A stretch of 64,000 nucleotides of DNA from Oscillospiraceae bacterium (GTDB taxonomy: Bacteria; Bacillota; Clostridia; Oscillospirales; Oscillospiraceae). A program made the translations under genes and the position numbers. Under the pieces are notes generated by a model. That model was not told the origin of the DNA, made no database searches, and saw only the letters and a list, made by a program, of their open reading frames with translations. The stretch is taken from assembly GCA_015068425.1 (NCBI GenBank), contig SVKK01000003.1, positions 55,014-119,013 on the forward strand, read 5' to 3'. Shown here piece by piece: positions 8,523 through 16,782 of this stretch; the stretch's first letter is position 1, and each line of letters starts with the position of its first letter.

Positions 8523-9476
8523 TTAGTCGACAGTATCAACAGTGATGCCCTTTTCTGCGAAGTACTTGGCAGCACCGCTGTGATAGGGGATGCCGCAGAC
8601 AGAGGCAAACTCAAGATCAAGAACTGCACCCTTTGCGTAGGCAGCAGTTATATCGTCTTTGTTTTCAAAAATTGTGGAAACTATGTCATAAACAACATCA
8701 TCGGAAACATCTGCATTGGCCACGATGGTAGCCTTGACGCCAACGGTGAGGGTATCCTTGTCAATTCCCTTGTAGGTACCTGCAGGAATGGTGTACTTTG
8801 CATAGAGAGCGCTGGTTTCCATCAGCTTTGCAATGTGAGCATCATCAAGCTCAACAAGGTAAGCAGCAGTGGTGGCGCAAAGCTCGGTGACAGCAGCGGT
8901 GGGCTCACCGGCTACGATGAAGGCCGCATCAATCTTGCCGTCCTTGAGAGCATCGGCGGAATCTGCGAAGGAAAGATACTGAGCATCGATATCACCTTCG
9001 GTCAGGTCGTAGGCGCCGAGAACATCGATTGCGTTGAAGTAAACTCCGGAACCGGCAGAGCCGATGGAAACGCTCTTACCCTCCAGATCGGCAACGGTCT
9101 TGATTTCGGGATTGCAGGTTACTATCTGTACAGTCTCAGTGTAAAGTGCTGCAACTGCGCGGAAGCAGGTGATGGCTTCGGCATCTGCGAAAATGTTGGT
9201 GCCGTTATATGCGTAAGAGGCAACATCGTTCTGAACAAAGCCCAGCTGGGCATCGCCAACATCCATAAGCTCAAGATTGGCCTTGGAACCGTTACCTGCT
9301 ATTGCGGTTACAGCAACATCAGTGTTGTTGCTTATGTACTGGGCGAGGGCGCTGCCATATCCGTAATAGGTGCCGGAAGTGCCGCCGGTGGTGAAGGTCA
9401 GCTCAGTGCTGCCGCCGCAGGCGCACAGGCCAAGAGCAAAGCAGAGAACCAGAACGAGAGCGATAATCTTTTTCAT
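8523..9476 (-). CDS. TAXI-type TRAP solute-binding lipoprotein
   Basis: This 317-residue extracytoplasmic binding protein feeds the fused TRAP permease encoded downstream. It has a lipoprotein signal peptide ending at Cys20 (GLCAC), then the TAXI family start LTFTTGGTSGTYYGYGSALAQ. Later family features include LGFVQNDVASYAYNGT, a KSVSIGSAGSGVYFNA segment that resembles the ligand-binding loop, and DAAFIVAGEPTAAVTEL. The length is typical. ATG follows AGGAGG (TAAGGAGGAAACAAT). The promoter and paired operators lie upstream, and the permease is the next gene after a hairpin. Confidence 0.95.
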   Translation of the reverse strand: MKKIIALVLVLCFALGLCACGGSTELTFTTGGTSGTYYGYGSALAQYISNNTDVAVTAIAGNGSKANLELMDVGDAQLGFVQNDVASYAYNGTNIFADAEAITCFRAVAALYTETVQIVTCNPEIKTVADLEGKSVSIGSAGSGVYFNAIDVLGAYDLTEGDIDAQYLSFADSADALKDGKIDAAFIVAGEPTAAVTELCATTAAYLVELDDAHIAKLMETSALYAKYTIPAGTYKGIDKDTLTVGVKATIVANADVSDDVVYDIVSTIFENKDDITAAYAKGAVLDLEFASVCGIPYHSGAAKYFAEKGITVDTVD

Positions 9477-9506
9477 ATTGTTTCCTCCTTAGATATTTTT
9501 TGCAGA

Positions 9507-9592
9507 AAATGAAAGTTTTCATTTGCGAAAATTCATTATAGCCGAATTATATACCGATTGCGGAGGAATTGCAAGCACAAAAATGAAAGTTT
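9507..9592 (-). promoter_or_regulatory. TAXI operon promoter flanked by paired AAATGAAAGTTT operators
   Basis: On the minus strand a promoter TTGCAA (9569-9574), 17 bp, TATAAT (9546-9551) drives the TAXI operon. An 18-bp perfect palindrome, AAATGAAA-GT-TTTCATTT, lies at 9507-9524 just inside the expected transcript. A second copy of AAAATGAAAGTTT lies at 9580-9592, immediately upstream of the -35 box and 73 bp away. Two matching sites either side of a promoter suggest repression, possibly by looping. The regulator is not identified. Confidence 0.65.
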
Positions 9593-9731
9593 AACAAAAA
9601 ATATTGCAAGTTTACTGATTTATTGTGTTAAATTGTTGACATTTTGTTACTTTTATCAATTAAATCGCTGATTTTTGCATAAAATGTACAAGAGTAAGCT
9701 TTCTTCGTCTTTAATCGCGCAGTAGACCATT

Positions 9732-11024
9732 TCATAGAAGGCGTGCTGAAAGGCTCATTCCCAGAACAAGAATCCCAATATTGTCTTTATAAATTCTCTC
9801 AAAATCGGAAATGGGAAGAGGATTTGTACCCAATCCAACCTCTACGGTGTATCCGGGTCTGTTGAAATTTTGAATAAACCAGTCCTTATAGCCCGCAAAC
9901 CCCGAAGCATAAGGAGTCTCCTCCACAAAATAGCCACTGGCATCTCCAAGTTCTTCCGCAATCGCTCTGCTTCCCGCAGGTTCATAGTCCAGATACTTCC
10001 AGTAGATAACCTCTCCCTGACTATGGTAGGAAAGCGTTAGAGATGGGTCATAAGCCAAAGTGAAATCATACATTGCCCTTGACTCGGGCGCCTCAAGTGG
10101 AACGCGTCCCACAAAATCTCTCGGTGCAGGAGTGGTAAAACCCTGAGAATATTTTATTTCCCGAGCCTGTTCCCACCCCGCAGGATACTGCAGGTTCAGA
10201 TCCACCCCCTCAATATTCGCCTTCCATCCCTTCGGAAAGCTTATGGATGGGTAATCCCCTGCAATGTCTGCTGCCCGCTCGTAGTATGCTCCGCTTTTCA
10301 GATCTCCGCTCACAAGATCAACTGCATCTATGTCCAAAGCCGGAATTATGCACAAGGTGCTTTTTGACAAAAGCTCTTTTGCGTTCTCGCCATAGACTTC
10401 AGCGTTACGGGCATATGAAAGTGCCAATTCTTCGCAAAAACGCAAAACAATCGGAATTGTTATCCATTCGTTGGCATGATGCGCAGCGTTATAGAGCACC
10501 CTGTTTTCCCCGTTTCCGAGAGTAAGGCTCCAAAGACTTTTGCCCATAACGCTGCGTCCTATCTCCCCCAATGTTATAAATGGATAACGCGCGGCAAGAC
10601 CTCTGCAGGCAAAATTTACCGTTTCGCTGCAATAGTCTATAGATGTTGGAACCACAGGAAAATTAAGCGGTACAGAAATCACCTGCCCCGGCCGAAGCTT
10701 CGCAGCAGAAGCGGAGGGATTGGCCGTTGTTATTGCCTGAACACTGCTGCCATATCTCATTGCAATTCGGTAAAAACTGTCTCCGAGCTGTACGGTATGT
10801 TTTACGTATCCCATATAGTAGGGTTCAAGGGCTCTGTGTGTTCTCGCTCCCGCTATGCCATCGGCCGCAAGCCCGTTGCGACGCTGAAAGGCTATAAGAG
10901 CACTTTTTGTCTGTTGCCCAAATGTTCCCGTGGTATTCCCCGAAAATGTGCCTGCTCTTCTCAAGGCCAGCTGCAGCAGCTGCACCTGCGGTCCAACATC
11001 TCCCAGCCTAAGCACTTTCATCAT
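9732..11024 (-). CDS. M14 gamma-D-glutamyl-diaminopimelate endopeptidase with peptidoglycan-binding and LysM domains
   Basis: This 430-residue enzyme likely cuts the stem peptide of peptidoglycan. Residues 1-60 form a peptidoglycan-binding domain (LGDVGPQVQLLQLALRRAG), 70-115 a LysM domain (VKHTVQLGDSFYRIAMRYGS), and 130-425 the M14 zinc carboxypeptidase fold. Zinc ligands are visible as H and E in HHANEW and H in LSYHSQG; the catalytic Glu is in YTVEVGLG. The architecture matches the YqgT/endopeptidase I group linked to sporulation or cortex metabolism. No signal peptide is seen, which also fits that group. I chose ATG at 11024 because GAGGGGAG lies 8 bp upstream; a longer TTG-started frame to 11042 would overlap that site. 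It is divergent from spoIVB. Confidence 0.9.
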   Translation of the reverse strand: MMKVLRLGDVGPQVQLLQLALRRAGTFSGNTTGTFGQQTKSALIAFQRRNGLAADGIAGARTHRALEPYYMGYVKHTVQLGDSFYRIAMRYGSSVQAITTANPSASAAKLRPGQVISVPLNFPVVPTSIDYCSETVNFACRGLAARYPFITLGEIGRSVMGKSLWSLTLGNGENRVLYNAAHHANEWITIPIVLRFCEELALSYARNAEVYGENAKELLSKSTLCIIPALDIDAVDLVSGDLKSGAYYERAADIAGDYPSISFPKGWKANIEGVDLNLQYPAGWEQAREIKYSQGFTTPAPRDFVGRVPLEAPESRAMYDFTLAYDPSLTLSYHSQGEVIYWKYLDYEPAGSRAIAEELGDASGYFVEETPYASGFAGYKDWFIQNFNRPGYTVEVGLGTNPLPISDFERIYKDNIGILVLGMSLSARLL

Positions 11025-11203
11025 CGCTTGCTCTCCCCTCAAACACTTAATATCAAATTATATTTTCAATTTGAAAAAATTATCTCAGTAAAGCAAAGAT
11101 TTGCTGAGTGTTTTTTCGCCCGCACAAGCCATAATGAATTTAGCCTGAACTATGTGCTCAGGCTTTTCGAAAAAAAACGCAGCTATCTGGGGAGGATATA
11201 ATT

Positions 11204-12208
11204 ATGAAAAATCCAATAAAAATACTTCCCGCTTTTTTGCTGGCGGCGGTGCTTTTTCCGACAGCGGATGTCCTCGCTCTGGAGGCTTCGGAACTTGTGC
11301 CTGTGGGCGAAACAGTGGGAATTGAAATTCAAATGAACGGTGTCTTGGTTGCCGACATAAACGAAGTGGATTGCGCCGAGGGGAAAAAAAGCCCCGCACG
11401 CAGCGCGGGGCTTTGTGCGGGAGACCTTATTACATCTGTAAACGGCAGAAAGGTGGACACAGCCGCGGAATTTCTCTCAGCCGCGGCAAACTTCGACGGC
11501 AAACCGGTGAGCATTATAGCGACACGAAACGGAAAGGAAATCAGTTTTTCCATAACGCCGGCACAAACCGCCGACGGAAGCTGGCAGTTGGGTCTTTGGC
11601 TTCGTGACGGAGTAAACGGAATAGGAACGGTAACTTTTTATGACCCTGTCAGCGGAAGCTACGGTGCTCTCGGTCATGGGATAAACGATATGAAGTCAGG
11701 TGAGCTTGTACCCATCGGCAGCGGCAGCATTCTGGATGCCGAGGTAACGGATGTGATCCGCGGAGTTGAGGGCAGCCCAGGAGAGCTTCGGGGAAAAATA
11801 GACAAAACACGGGTTTTGGGTGCACTTGAAAGCAACAGTCTCTGCGGAATCTTCGGTCACTGCGCCTCCTCCGCATTCCATAAAGGCAGCGCAATTGATG
11901 TGGCAACTCCGGGGGAAGTGGTGCTTGGAGAAGCTAAAATCCTTTCCAATGTGCGCCATAACGAGGTAAAGGAATACGAAGTGGAGATATGCAGAATCTA
12001 CCGTGGGAATGATGACGTGCGCGGAATGATGCTCTGCGTAACCGATCCGGAGCTTCTATCCCTCACTGGCGGTATTGTTCAAGGTATGAGCGGAAGCCCT
12101 ATTTTGCAAAATGGAAAAATCATCGGCGCAGTCACTCATGTTCTGGTAAACGACCCCACCAGAGGATACGGAATTTTTATTGAAAAGATGTTGGATGCAG
12201 CAGGATAA
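11204..12208 (+). CDS. spoIVB: SpoIVB sporulation serine peptidase
   Basis: SpoIVB is made in the forespore, crosses the inner forespore membrane and cleaves SpoIVFA, switching on sigma-K processing in the mother cell. This 334-residue protein has an N-terminal membrane/signal segment (5-27), a PDZ domain (about 65-125, SPARSAGLCAGDLITSVNG) and the S55 peptidase domain. Catalytic candidates are His in GALGHGIND and Ser298 in GMSGSP. The C-terminus GKIIGAVTHVLVNDPTRGYGIFIEKML is characteristic. ATG follows GGGGAGGATATAATT. The gene is monocistronic with its own terminator. It is separated from spo0A, its usual neighbour. The coding sequence contains a terminator on the opposite strand at 11384-11414. 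Confidence 0.97.
   Translation: MKNPIKILPAFLLAAVLFPTADVLALEASELVPVGETVGIEIQMNGVLVADINEVDCAEGKKSPARSAGLCAGDLITSVNGRKVDTAAEFLSAAANFDGKPVSIIATRNGKEISFSITPAQTADGSWQLGLWLRDGVNGIGTVTFYDPVSGSYGALGHGINDMKSGELVPIGSGSILDAEVTDVIRGVEGSPGELRGKIDKTRVLGALESNSLCGIFGHCASSAFHKGSAIDVATPGEVVLGEAKILSNVRHNEVKEYEVEICRIYRGNDDVRGMMLCVTDPELLSLTGGIVQGMSGSPILQNGKIIGAVTHVLVNDPTRGYGIFIEKMLDAAG
11384..11414 (-). terminator. Antisense intrinsic terminator inside spoIVB
   Basis: On the minus strand, AAAGCCCCGC, a 7-nt loop and GCGGGGCTTT form a perfect 10-bp stem followed by a continuing T run (seven As at 11384-11390 on the plus strand). It lies in the PDZ-coding part of spoIVB. On the sense strand the hairpin is followed by only three Ts, so spoIVB transcription should pass. 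It would stop antisense transcripts heading toward the M14 gene. Confidence 0.7.
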
Positions 12209-12214
12209 AAGTAT

Positions 12215-12246
12215 GACGGGGGTATATTACCCCTGTCTTTTTTTTC
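12215..12246 (+). terminator. Terminator of spoIVB
   Basis: GACGGGGGTA and TACCCCTGTC form a short stem followed by eight Ts. It starts 7 bp after the spoIVB stop. Confidence 0.85.
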
Positions 12247-12341
12247 GAAATGTGCTATTATATAAAAGTAAGATCAAAGATAGAGACAAACTGTTTTCCT
12301 GCGCGCAGCCGTCCCAATATTGAGATAAAGCCGGTGACTCT

Positions 12342-12881
12342 ATGGCAAAAACAATGAAAATATCCGCGTTGGTTTCCGCGATGATTACAGGGTTATTTGC
12401 TCTGCTGTATGCAAACACGCCAAATGCTTTGCTCCTAACACTCACAATCACCTTTGCAACAATTGCATACCATTTCATAATGCGTTTGCTTGTGGGCTTT
12501 GTTTTTAATCTTCTCCTGCATAACCGTGTCAACTATCGCAGAGATTGGTTCAGGGTAAGGAAATTTGAACATAAGATTTACAAAATTCTCAAGGTAAAAA
12601 AATGGAAAGGCAAAATGGGCACTTATGACCCCGCAAGCTTCGATGCTAAAATTCATTCATGGGATGAAATTGCACAGGCTACATGTCAGGCCGAGCTTGT
12701 GCATGAAACCATAATCGTATTTAGCTTTTTGCCCTTGCTTGCAGCAATCCCCTTCGGTGCGTTGGCAGTTTTTATTATAAGCTCCGTTCTTGCCGCATGT
12801 TTTGATGCAATGTTTGTTATAATGCAAAGATTCAACCGACCAAGGATTGTTAAGCTCATCAAAAAAGAGGTTTCCCTATGA
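12342..12881 (+). CDS. CrtO-like acyltransferase family membrane protein
   Basis: This 179-residue protein has two or more N-terminal membrane helices (5-55) and two C-terminal ones (about 125-165). Between them is a conserved-looking block: RRDWFRVRKFEHKIYKILKVKKWKGKM, TYDPASFD and ATCQAELVHETIIVFSFLPLL. This pattern resembles the glycosyl-4,4-diaponeurosporenoate acyltransferase (CrtO) family, whose staphylococcal member acylates a glycosylated carotenoid. No carotenoid genes are nearby, so the substrate here is probably a different membrane glycolipid; many Clostridia carry such stand-alone members. Its stop overlaps the start of the next lipoprotein gene by 4 bp (ATGA), suggesting translational coupling. 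The family call is from motif memory and is moderately sure. Confidence 0.55.
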   Translation: MAKTMKISALVSAMITGLFALLYANTPNALLLTLTITFATIAYHFIMRLLVGFVFNLLLHNRVNYRRDWFRVRKFEHKIYKILKVKKWKGKMGTYDPASFDAKIHSWDEIAQATCQAELVHETIIVFSFLPLLAAIPFGALAVFIISSVLAACFDAMFVIMQRFNRPRIVKLIKKEVSL

Positions 12882-13372
12882 AAAAACTTATCCTGATTCC
12901 TGCACTTATAATCGCTCTTTTTATGTCAGCATGCGCAGCTTCTATCCCCTCTGAGGCTGCAGTCCCCGAAGGCACAGCCCCACCCGAGGAAAGCGCATCG
13001 CCTCAAAAAAGCGAGTTGGAAAGCTATATGACCTCCCTTGAAGAAAGTTCCGACGCTATACATACTTCTTTGGAGACCGAGGCGCTGACGCAGGCAGAAA
13101 TGAACGAAAAGTCTCATCAGCTCTATGAGCTTTGGGACGACGCCCTCAATTATCTTTGGAGGGAGCTGAAAGCCGCCCTGCCTGAGGAAGAATTTTCCAT
13201 ACTGCTGGAGGAGCAGCTTATTTGGATAAAAGACAAGGAACAGGCTGTTGAGGAGATCGGCAGGGACTTTCAAGGCGGCTCTATGTATGTGCTTGTTACA
13301 AGCAGTGAAGCCGCAAGGATTACCGAAGAGCGGGTTTGGGAGTTTTATGATATCTTGATGCATGCCGATTGA
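12878..13372 (+). CDS. LprI/DUF1311-like lipoprotein
   Basis: This 164-residue protein has a lipoprotein signal peptide (FMSAC, lipid Cys19), a low-complexity Pro/Glu/Ser linker (20-45) and a helical C-terminal domain. The domain has motifs of the lysozyme-inhibitor LprI N-terminal-like family (DUF1311): LTQAEMNEKSHQLYELWDD, LNYLWRELK and LLEEQLIWIKDKEQAVEEIG, ending EAARITEERVWEFYD. The family's role in Firmicutes is not established; a mycobacterial member inhibits lysozyme. It should sit on the outer face of the membrane. ATG overlaps the stop of the CrtO-like gene, and a strong terminator follows. Confidence 0.8.
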   Translation: MKKLILIPALIIALFMSACAASIPSEAAVPEGTAPPEESASPQKSELESYMTSLEESSDAIHTSLETEALTQAEMNEKSHQLYELWDDALNYLWRELKAALPEEEFSILLEEQLIWIKDKEQAVEEIGRDFQGGSMYVLVTSSEAARITEERVWEFYDILMHAD

Positions 13373-13384
13373 CATATTGTCCAC

Positions 13385-13430
13385 AAAAAAAAGCCCCTGT
13401 TCAGCCCTTTGTCTGAACAGGGGCTTTTTT
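13385..13430 (+). terminator. Terminator after the LprI-like gene
   Basis: The stem GCCCCTGTTCAG with its complement has an 8-nt loop; A and T runs flank it. Confidence 0.9.
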
Positions 13431-13484
13431 CTGCGTGCTCACACGTAATCCCTCCCTCCGAGGTTTTCTCTGCCGCCAGTCAAC

Positions 13485-13513
13485 TTGACTATAGTTTTTT
13501 CAACTGTTATACT
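13485..13513 (+). promoter_or_regulatory. Sigma-A promoter of the SGNH-MBOAT operon
   Basis: TTGACT (13485-13490), a 17-bp spacer and TATACT (13508-13513) lie 38 bp before the chosen ATG. Because the promoter occupies 13485-13513, upstream start codons in the same frame are unlikely to be used. Confidence 0.8.
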
Positions 13514-13550
13514 GAAATGTACTGTTAATACTATAGGAGACGCAGAAACG

Positions 13551-14588
13551 ATGAAAGCAGGAAAGGTGCTCAAATATTTCATAAAGCTGGCAATCAGCGG
13601 AATACTGGCTCTTGTTATCCTGTCCGTATTCTGCCTGTTTTACTTTAATCCTCCCATGCCTATACCTCAGCCGGAGGAATACAGCAATACCAAATACGTT
13701 GAAAACCGCTTCTGGGTGAGCTTCCGCGAGGGCTTCGGCGTTGGGAGAACAAATGAACTCGGATATAATGACGCGCCCATCCGTGACGAATCTGCTCCGC
13801 GCATTGCCTTCATCGGCAGTTCTCATACCGTCGGTCTGCAGGTTAAGCAGGACAAAATCTTCCCCTGCGTCACAGAGAGCCTGCTTCTCGCGGACGCCAC
13901 AACTGATAATGACTATGAATGTATGAATCTCGGCAGTGCCGGACAGTTTTTCGACGCAACCGTAAGCAATGTTGAATATCTTGCCAAAAGTTTTGACAAT
14001 CTGGCATACGTGGTTATTGAAACTCCCACACTGAACTATACCGAGGACGAATTTGAAAAAATGCTTCTCGGAGAATATCACGTTGAGCCTACACATAAAG
14101 ACATTGCCTACCGCACTGCTCAGAGAATTCCCTTCCTGCGCCTTATGGCAAACCAGTACCAAAGCGTAAGGGAACCTCTGGCCTCCGCTCCTTCCCAGTT
14201 CACAGGAAATTCCTCCGAAGAGCGCGACTACATCGGTTATGAAAGAGGCTTCCGAAGCGTGGCAGAAAACCTGTCTTTTCTCGCCGAGAAATATGGCTTC
14301 AAGCTTATCATTGTGCATCATGACTCACCTATGATCGATGCCGAAGGCTCATTTCACTCCGCTCACGACAGCGGCACACTTGACGTTCTGGAAAGATGCT
14401 GCGCTGATTACGGTATCATACTTCTGGATATGTGCCAGGAATTCGCTGATTATGCGCAAAATGGCACTGAATCTGCCTATGGATTTGCAAACACAAGACC
14501 GGGCATCGGACATCTGAACAAGAATGGTCACAGTCTCATCGCCCAAAGGCTCTATGAAATCATCAGTGCCGCAGAGGAGGTGGAGTAA
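13551..14588 (+). CDS. Membrane-anchored SGNH hydrolase-like acyltransferase partner
   Basis: This 345-residue protein has one N-terminal membrane helix (about 10-30) and an extracytoplasmic SGNH/GDSL fold. Block I Ser is in AFIGSSHTVGLQ, Gly/Asn-type block features are in MNLGSAGQFFDA, and the block V His lies in PGIGHLNKNGHSLIA. It is one base overlapped with the MBOAT gene (TAATG). That pairing is the PatB/AlgJ-like arrangement in which the MBOAT protein passes an acyl group across the membrane and the SGNH protein puts it on a polysaccharide or peptidoglycan. ATG at 13551 follows ATAGGAGA and the promoter at 13485. Confidence 0.82.
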   Translation: MKAGKVLKYFIKLAISGILALVILSVFCLFYFNPPMPIPQPEEYSNTKYVENRFWVSFREGFGVGRTNELGYNDAPIRDESAPRIAFIGSSHTVGLQVKQDKIFPCVTESLLLADATTDNDYECMNLGSAGQFFDATVSNVEYLAKSFDNLAYVVIETPTLNYTEDEFEKMLLGEYHVEPTHKDIAYRTAQRIPFLRLMANQYQSVREPLASAPSQFTGNSSEERDYIGYERGFRSVAENLSFLAEKYGFKLIIVHHDSPMIDAEGSFHSAHDSGTLDVLERCCADYGIILLDMCQEFADYAQNGTESAYGFANTRPGIGHLNKNGHSLIAQRLYEIISAAEEVE

Positions 14589-16030
14589 TGGTTTTTAACA
14601 GCTTTGCTTTTCTCATTCTCTTCTCCACCTGCTGTATCCTGACCGCTTTTACAGCCTTGCCTGTCATTAAAAAACTCGGTCAAGAGCGTGTTTCCCTTAT
14701 CCGCCATATCATTCTTCTGATTGCCAGCTATGTTTTTTACGCTTGGTGGGATTGGCGATTCACCTTTTTGATGCTTGCTCTCACCGCCACAGCTTACTTT
14801 TGCTCAATCCTGCTGACAGAGAGCGGAAAAAAAGTTTACCTTTATATCGCGGTTATACTGCCTCTTCTCGTACTCGGATTTTTTAAGTATTTCAACTTCT
14901 TCCTCGATTCCTTTGCACTTGCCTTCGGCATAGAGCGAATGGGTGCCCTTAACATTATTCTTCCCGTCGGCATTTCTTTCTACACTTTTCAGTCTCTCAG
15001 CTATACCATCGACGTGCATCGGGGAAAAATTCTCCCGGAAAAAAGCTTCATCAAAGTTGCTCTTTATATTGCTTTCTTCCCCCAGCTGGTTGCCGGTCCC
15101 ATCGTTAAAGCCAACGATTTTATTCCGCAGCTCCACGAAGACAGGAATATCAGTCTGGATGGTCTTGAAAAAGGTCTTCAAATTTTTGCCATTGGTCTTT
15201 TTAAGAAAATTGTTATATCTGACAACATCTCTCTTTTCTCGGATACAGTCTTTGGGGCTCCCGGGGAATACCACGCGCTTTCTCTCATATTCGCCGTTGT
15301 TGCCTACTCCATTCAGATTTACTGTGACTTTTCAGGCTACTCCGATATGGCCATTGGCTGTGCCAAATGTCTCGGCTACGACCTTAACCGCAACTTCAAC
15401 CTCCCCTATATTGCCCGAAACGTCAGTGAATTCTGGAAAAGGTGGCATATCAGCCTTTCAACATGGCTGATGGAGTACCTCTACATCCCCCTCGGAGGAA
15501 ACCGCCGGGGAGTGAAACGCACTTACATCAATCTCTTCCTCACTATGCTTATAGGCGGACTCTGGCACGGCGCTTCATGGACCTTTGTTGCTTGGGGCGC
15601 TCTGCACGGCGCCGCTCTTTGCGTCCACAAAATCTGGATGAAGCTCAGCGGACACACGAAAAACCACAAAGGCAGCACCATCGGAAACATTATTTCCGCT
15701 GTATTCACTTATATTTTCGTCATCTTCTGCTGGATATTCTTCCGCTCCCCCACCTTCTCTGTGGCATGGAGTATTATCCGCGGAATTTTCATCTGGCAGG
15801 GTGGAACTTTGTATATAAGTACATGGTGTGTTTTCGGCATTATCGTCCTTACCGCCGCAACACTGGCCGCATTTATCAAATCTCGGAGAGAAAAGCAGCC
15901 TGTCACCGGCTTTTATCCTGCTGCGGATCTATCCACAGTATGGGGACTTACATTGTTTTTCGTGTTTATCGGCATAACCTTCGGCCTTGCATATACGGGA
16001 AGCAACCAGTTTATTTATTTCCAGTTCTAA
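14588..16030 (+). CDS. MBOAT family O-acyltransferase (AlgI/DltB/PatA-like)
   Basis: This 480-residue polytopic protein is a membrane-bound O-acyltransferase. The invariant His lies in GGLWHGASWTFVAWGALHG. Other family marks are LPVGISFYTFQSLSYTIDV, FFPQLVAGPI, IYCDFSGYSDMAIG and FWKRWHISLSTWLMEYLYIPLGG. It moves acyl, usually acetyl, groups across the membrane for O-acylation of an extracellular polymer, working with the SGNH protein encoded one base upstream. The length and topology are typical. A palindromic terminator follows directly. A second MBOAT gene with a DHHW partner lies at 47755-49185, so the cell probably acylates two different polymers. Confidence 0.95.
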   Translation: MVFNSFAFLILFSTCCILTAFTALPVIKKLGQERVSLIRHIILLIASYVFYAWWDWRFTFLMLALTATAYFCSILLTESGKKVYLYIAVILPLLVLGFFKYFNFFLDSFALAFGIERMGALNIILPVGISFYTFQSLSYTIDVHRGKILPEKSFIKVALYIAFFPQLVAGPIVKANDFIPQLHEDRNISLDGLEKGLQIFAIGLFKKIVISDNISLFSDTVFGAPGEYHALSLIFAVVAYSIQIYCDFSGYSDMAIGCAKCLGYDLNRNFNLPYIARNVSEFWKRWHISLSTWLMEYLYIPLGGNRRGVKRTYINLFLTMLIGGLWHGASWTFVAWGALHGAALCVHKIWMKLSGHTKNHKGSTIGNIISAVFTYIFVIFCWIFFRSPTFSVAWSIIRGIFIWQGGTLYISTWCVFGIIVLTAATLAAFIKSRREKQPVTGFYPAADLSTVWGLTLFFVFIGITFGLAYTGSNQFIYFQF

Positions 16031-16033
16031 ATG

Positions 16034-16066
16034 AAAAAGAGCGGTGCATATGCACCGCTCTTTTTT
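16034..16066. terminator. Palindromic bidirectional terminator
   Basis: A perfect palindrome, GAGCGGTGCA with its complement, is flanked by A5 and T6. It sits between the convergent MBOAT and hypothetical membrane-protein genes and touches the stop codon of the latter. Confidence 0.9.
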
Positions 16067-16644
16067 CATGCCTTTCGCTCGGCCTTTTTGCTTTCGCGCT
16101 TTGCTATTTCAGCCTTTAGCTGCTTGATTTCCTGTTTATCGCTCTTGCACCAAATTCTGTCAATGAGCAGAAGAGCAATAAGCGCCGCCACAATTATACC
16201 CGCAATGGTCATATAGCCGGTCTTGCGGCTCTGCGCCCACTTTTCCACAGCGAACTCTTCATCAATTATGCTGCTGTCTTCCACGCTGACGGCTTTTCCT
16301 ATAAGGATACCCTCTGCGCTTGAAGCATAAACAATGCTGCACTTATCTCCGCTTTCCACAGCTTCATTGAGCTGCTCATAAGTGATGATGCTATTTTCGA
16401 ACAAATAGCTTTCTCCCGTCTCTGCCTCGATAACACCGTAGGAGTATTTTCTGCCTTCTTCCTCTCTCACCTCGGAGCATACGACCTCCGCCCGCTGCCA
16501 TGTCTCAGGCTTGGGCTGAGCAAACATCGCAGATATCCAAAGGGGCAGAGACATCAGCAAAAACACGCAGAGAGAATATTTGATAACAATAGTGATCTGC
16601 AGAGTCTTTATGCGCTCTGATCTCTTTTGAATATAACTATCCAT
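16066..16644 (-). CDS. Membrane protein of unknown function, two helices
   Basis: This 192-residue protein is not recognised. It has a basic N-terminus (to about 18), a first membrane helix (20-42), an extracytoplasmic loop of about 95 residues rich in Glu, Ser and Tyr, a second helix (145-162) and a charged C-terminal tail predicted as coiled coil (KSDKQEIKQLKAEIAKRESKKAERKA, in part). The loop could be a small beta domain, as in DUF3592-like proteins, but this is uncertain. ATG follows GAGGA. It is a single gene bounded by terminators and convergent with the MBOAT gene. Confidence 0.7.
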   Translation of the reverse strand: MDSYIQKRSERIKTLQITIVIKYSLCVFLLMSLPLWISAMFAQPKPETWQRAEVVCSEVREEEGRKYSYGVIEAETGESYLFENSIITYEQLNEAVESGDKCSIVYASSAEGILIGKAVSVEDSSIIDEEFAVEKWAQSRKTGYMTIAGIIVAALIALLLIDRIWCKSDKQEIKQLKAEIAKRESKKAERKA

Positions 16645-16721
16645 ATATGTGTCCTCACTGTCTTTAGCTTTCTCTATATATTAACACATTAATCTCTTTT
16701 GTCAAACAATAGCACAAATAT

Positions 16722-16750
16722 TTGACTTTCTCTGACCTTTATGCTATAAT
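16722..16750 (+). promoter_or_regulatory. Sigma-A promoter of the 61-residue protein gene
   Basis: TTGACT (16722-16727), 17 bp and a consensus TATAAT (16745-16750) lie 32 bp before the ATG. The 5-prime leader is therefore very short. Confidence 0.85.
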
Positions 16751-16782
16751 CAGAATGAAATCAAAAGAAAAGGAGATAATCT

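Noticed and set aside
11381..11414. Programmed frameshift in spoIVB at A7 plus hairpin
   Set aside because: The zero frame reads GGG-AAA-AAA-AGC, which is not the usual slippery heptamer phase, and SpoIVB is complete without a shift.
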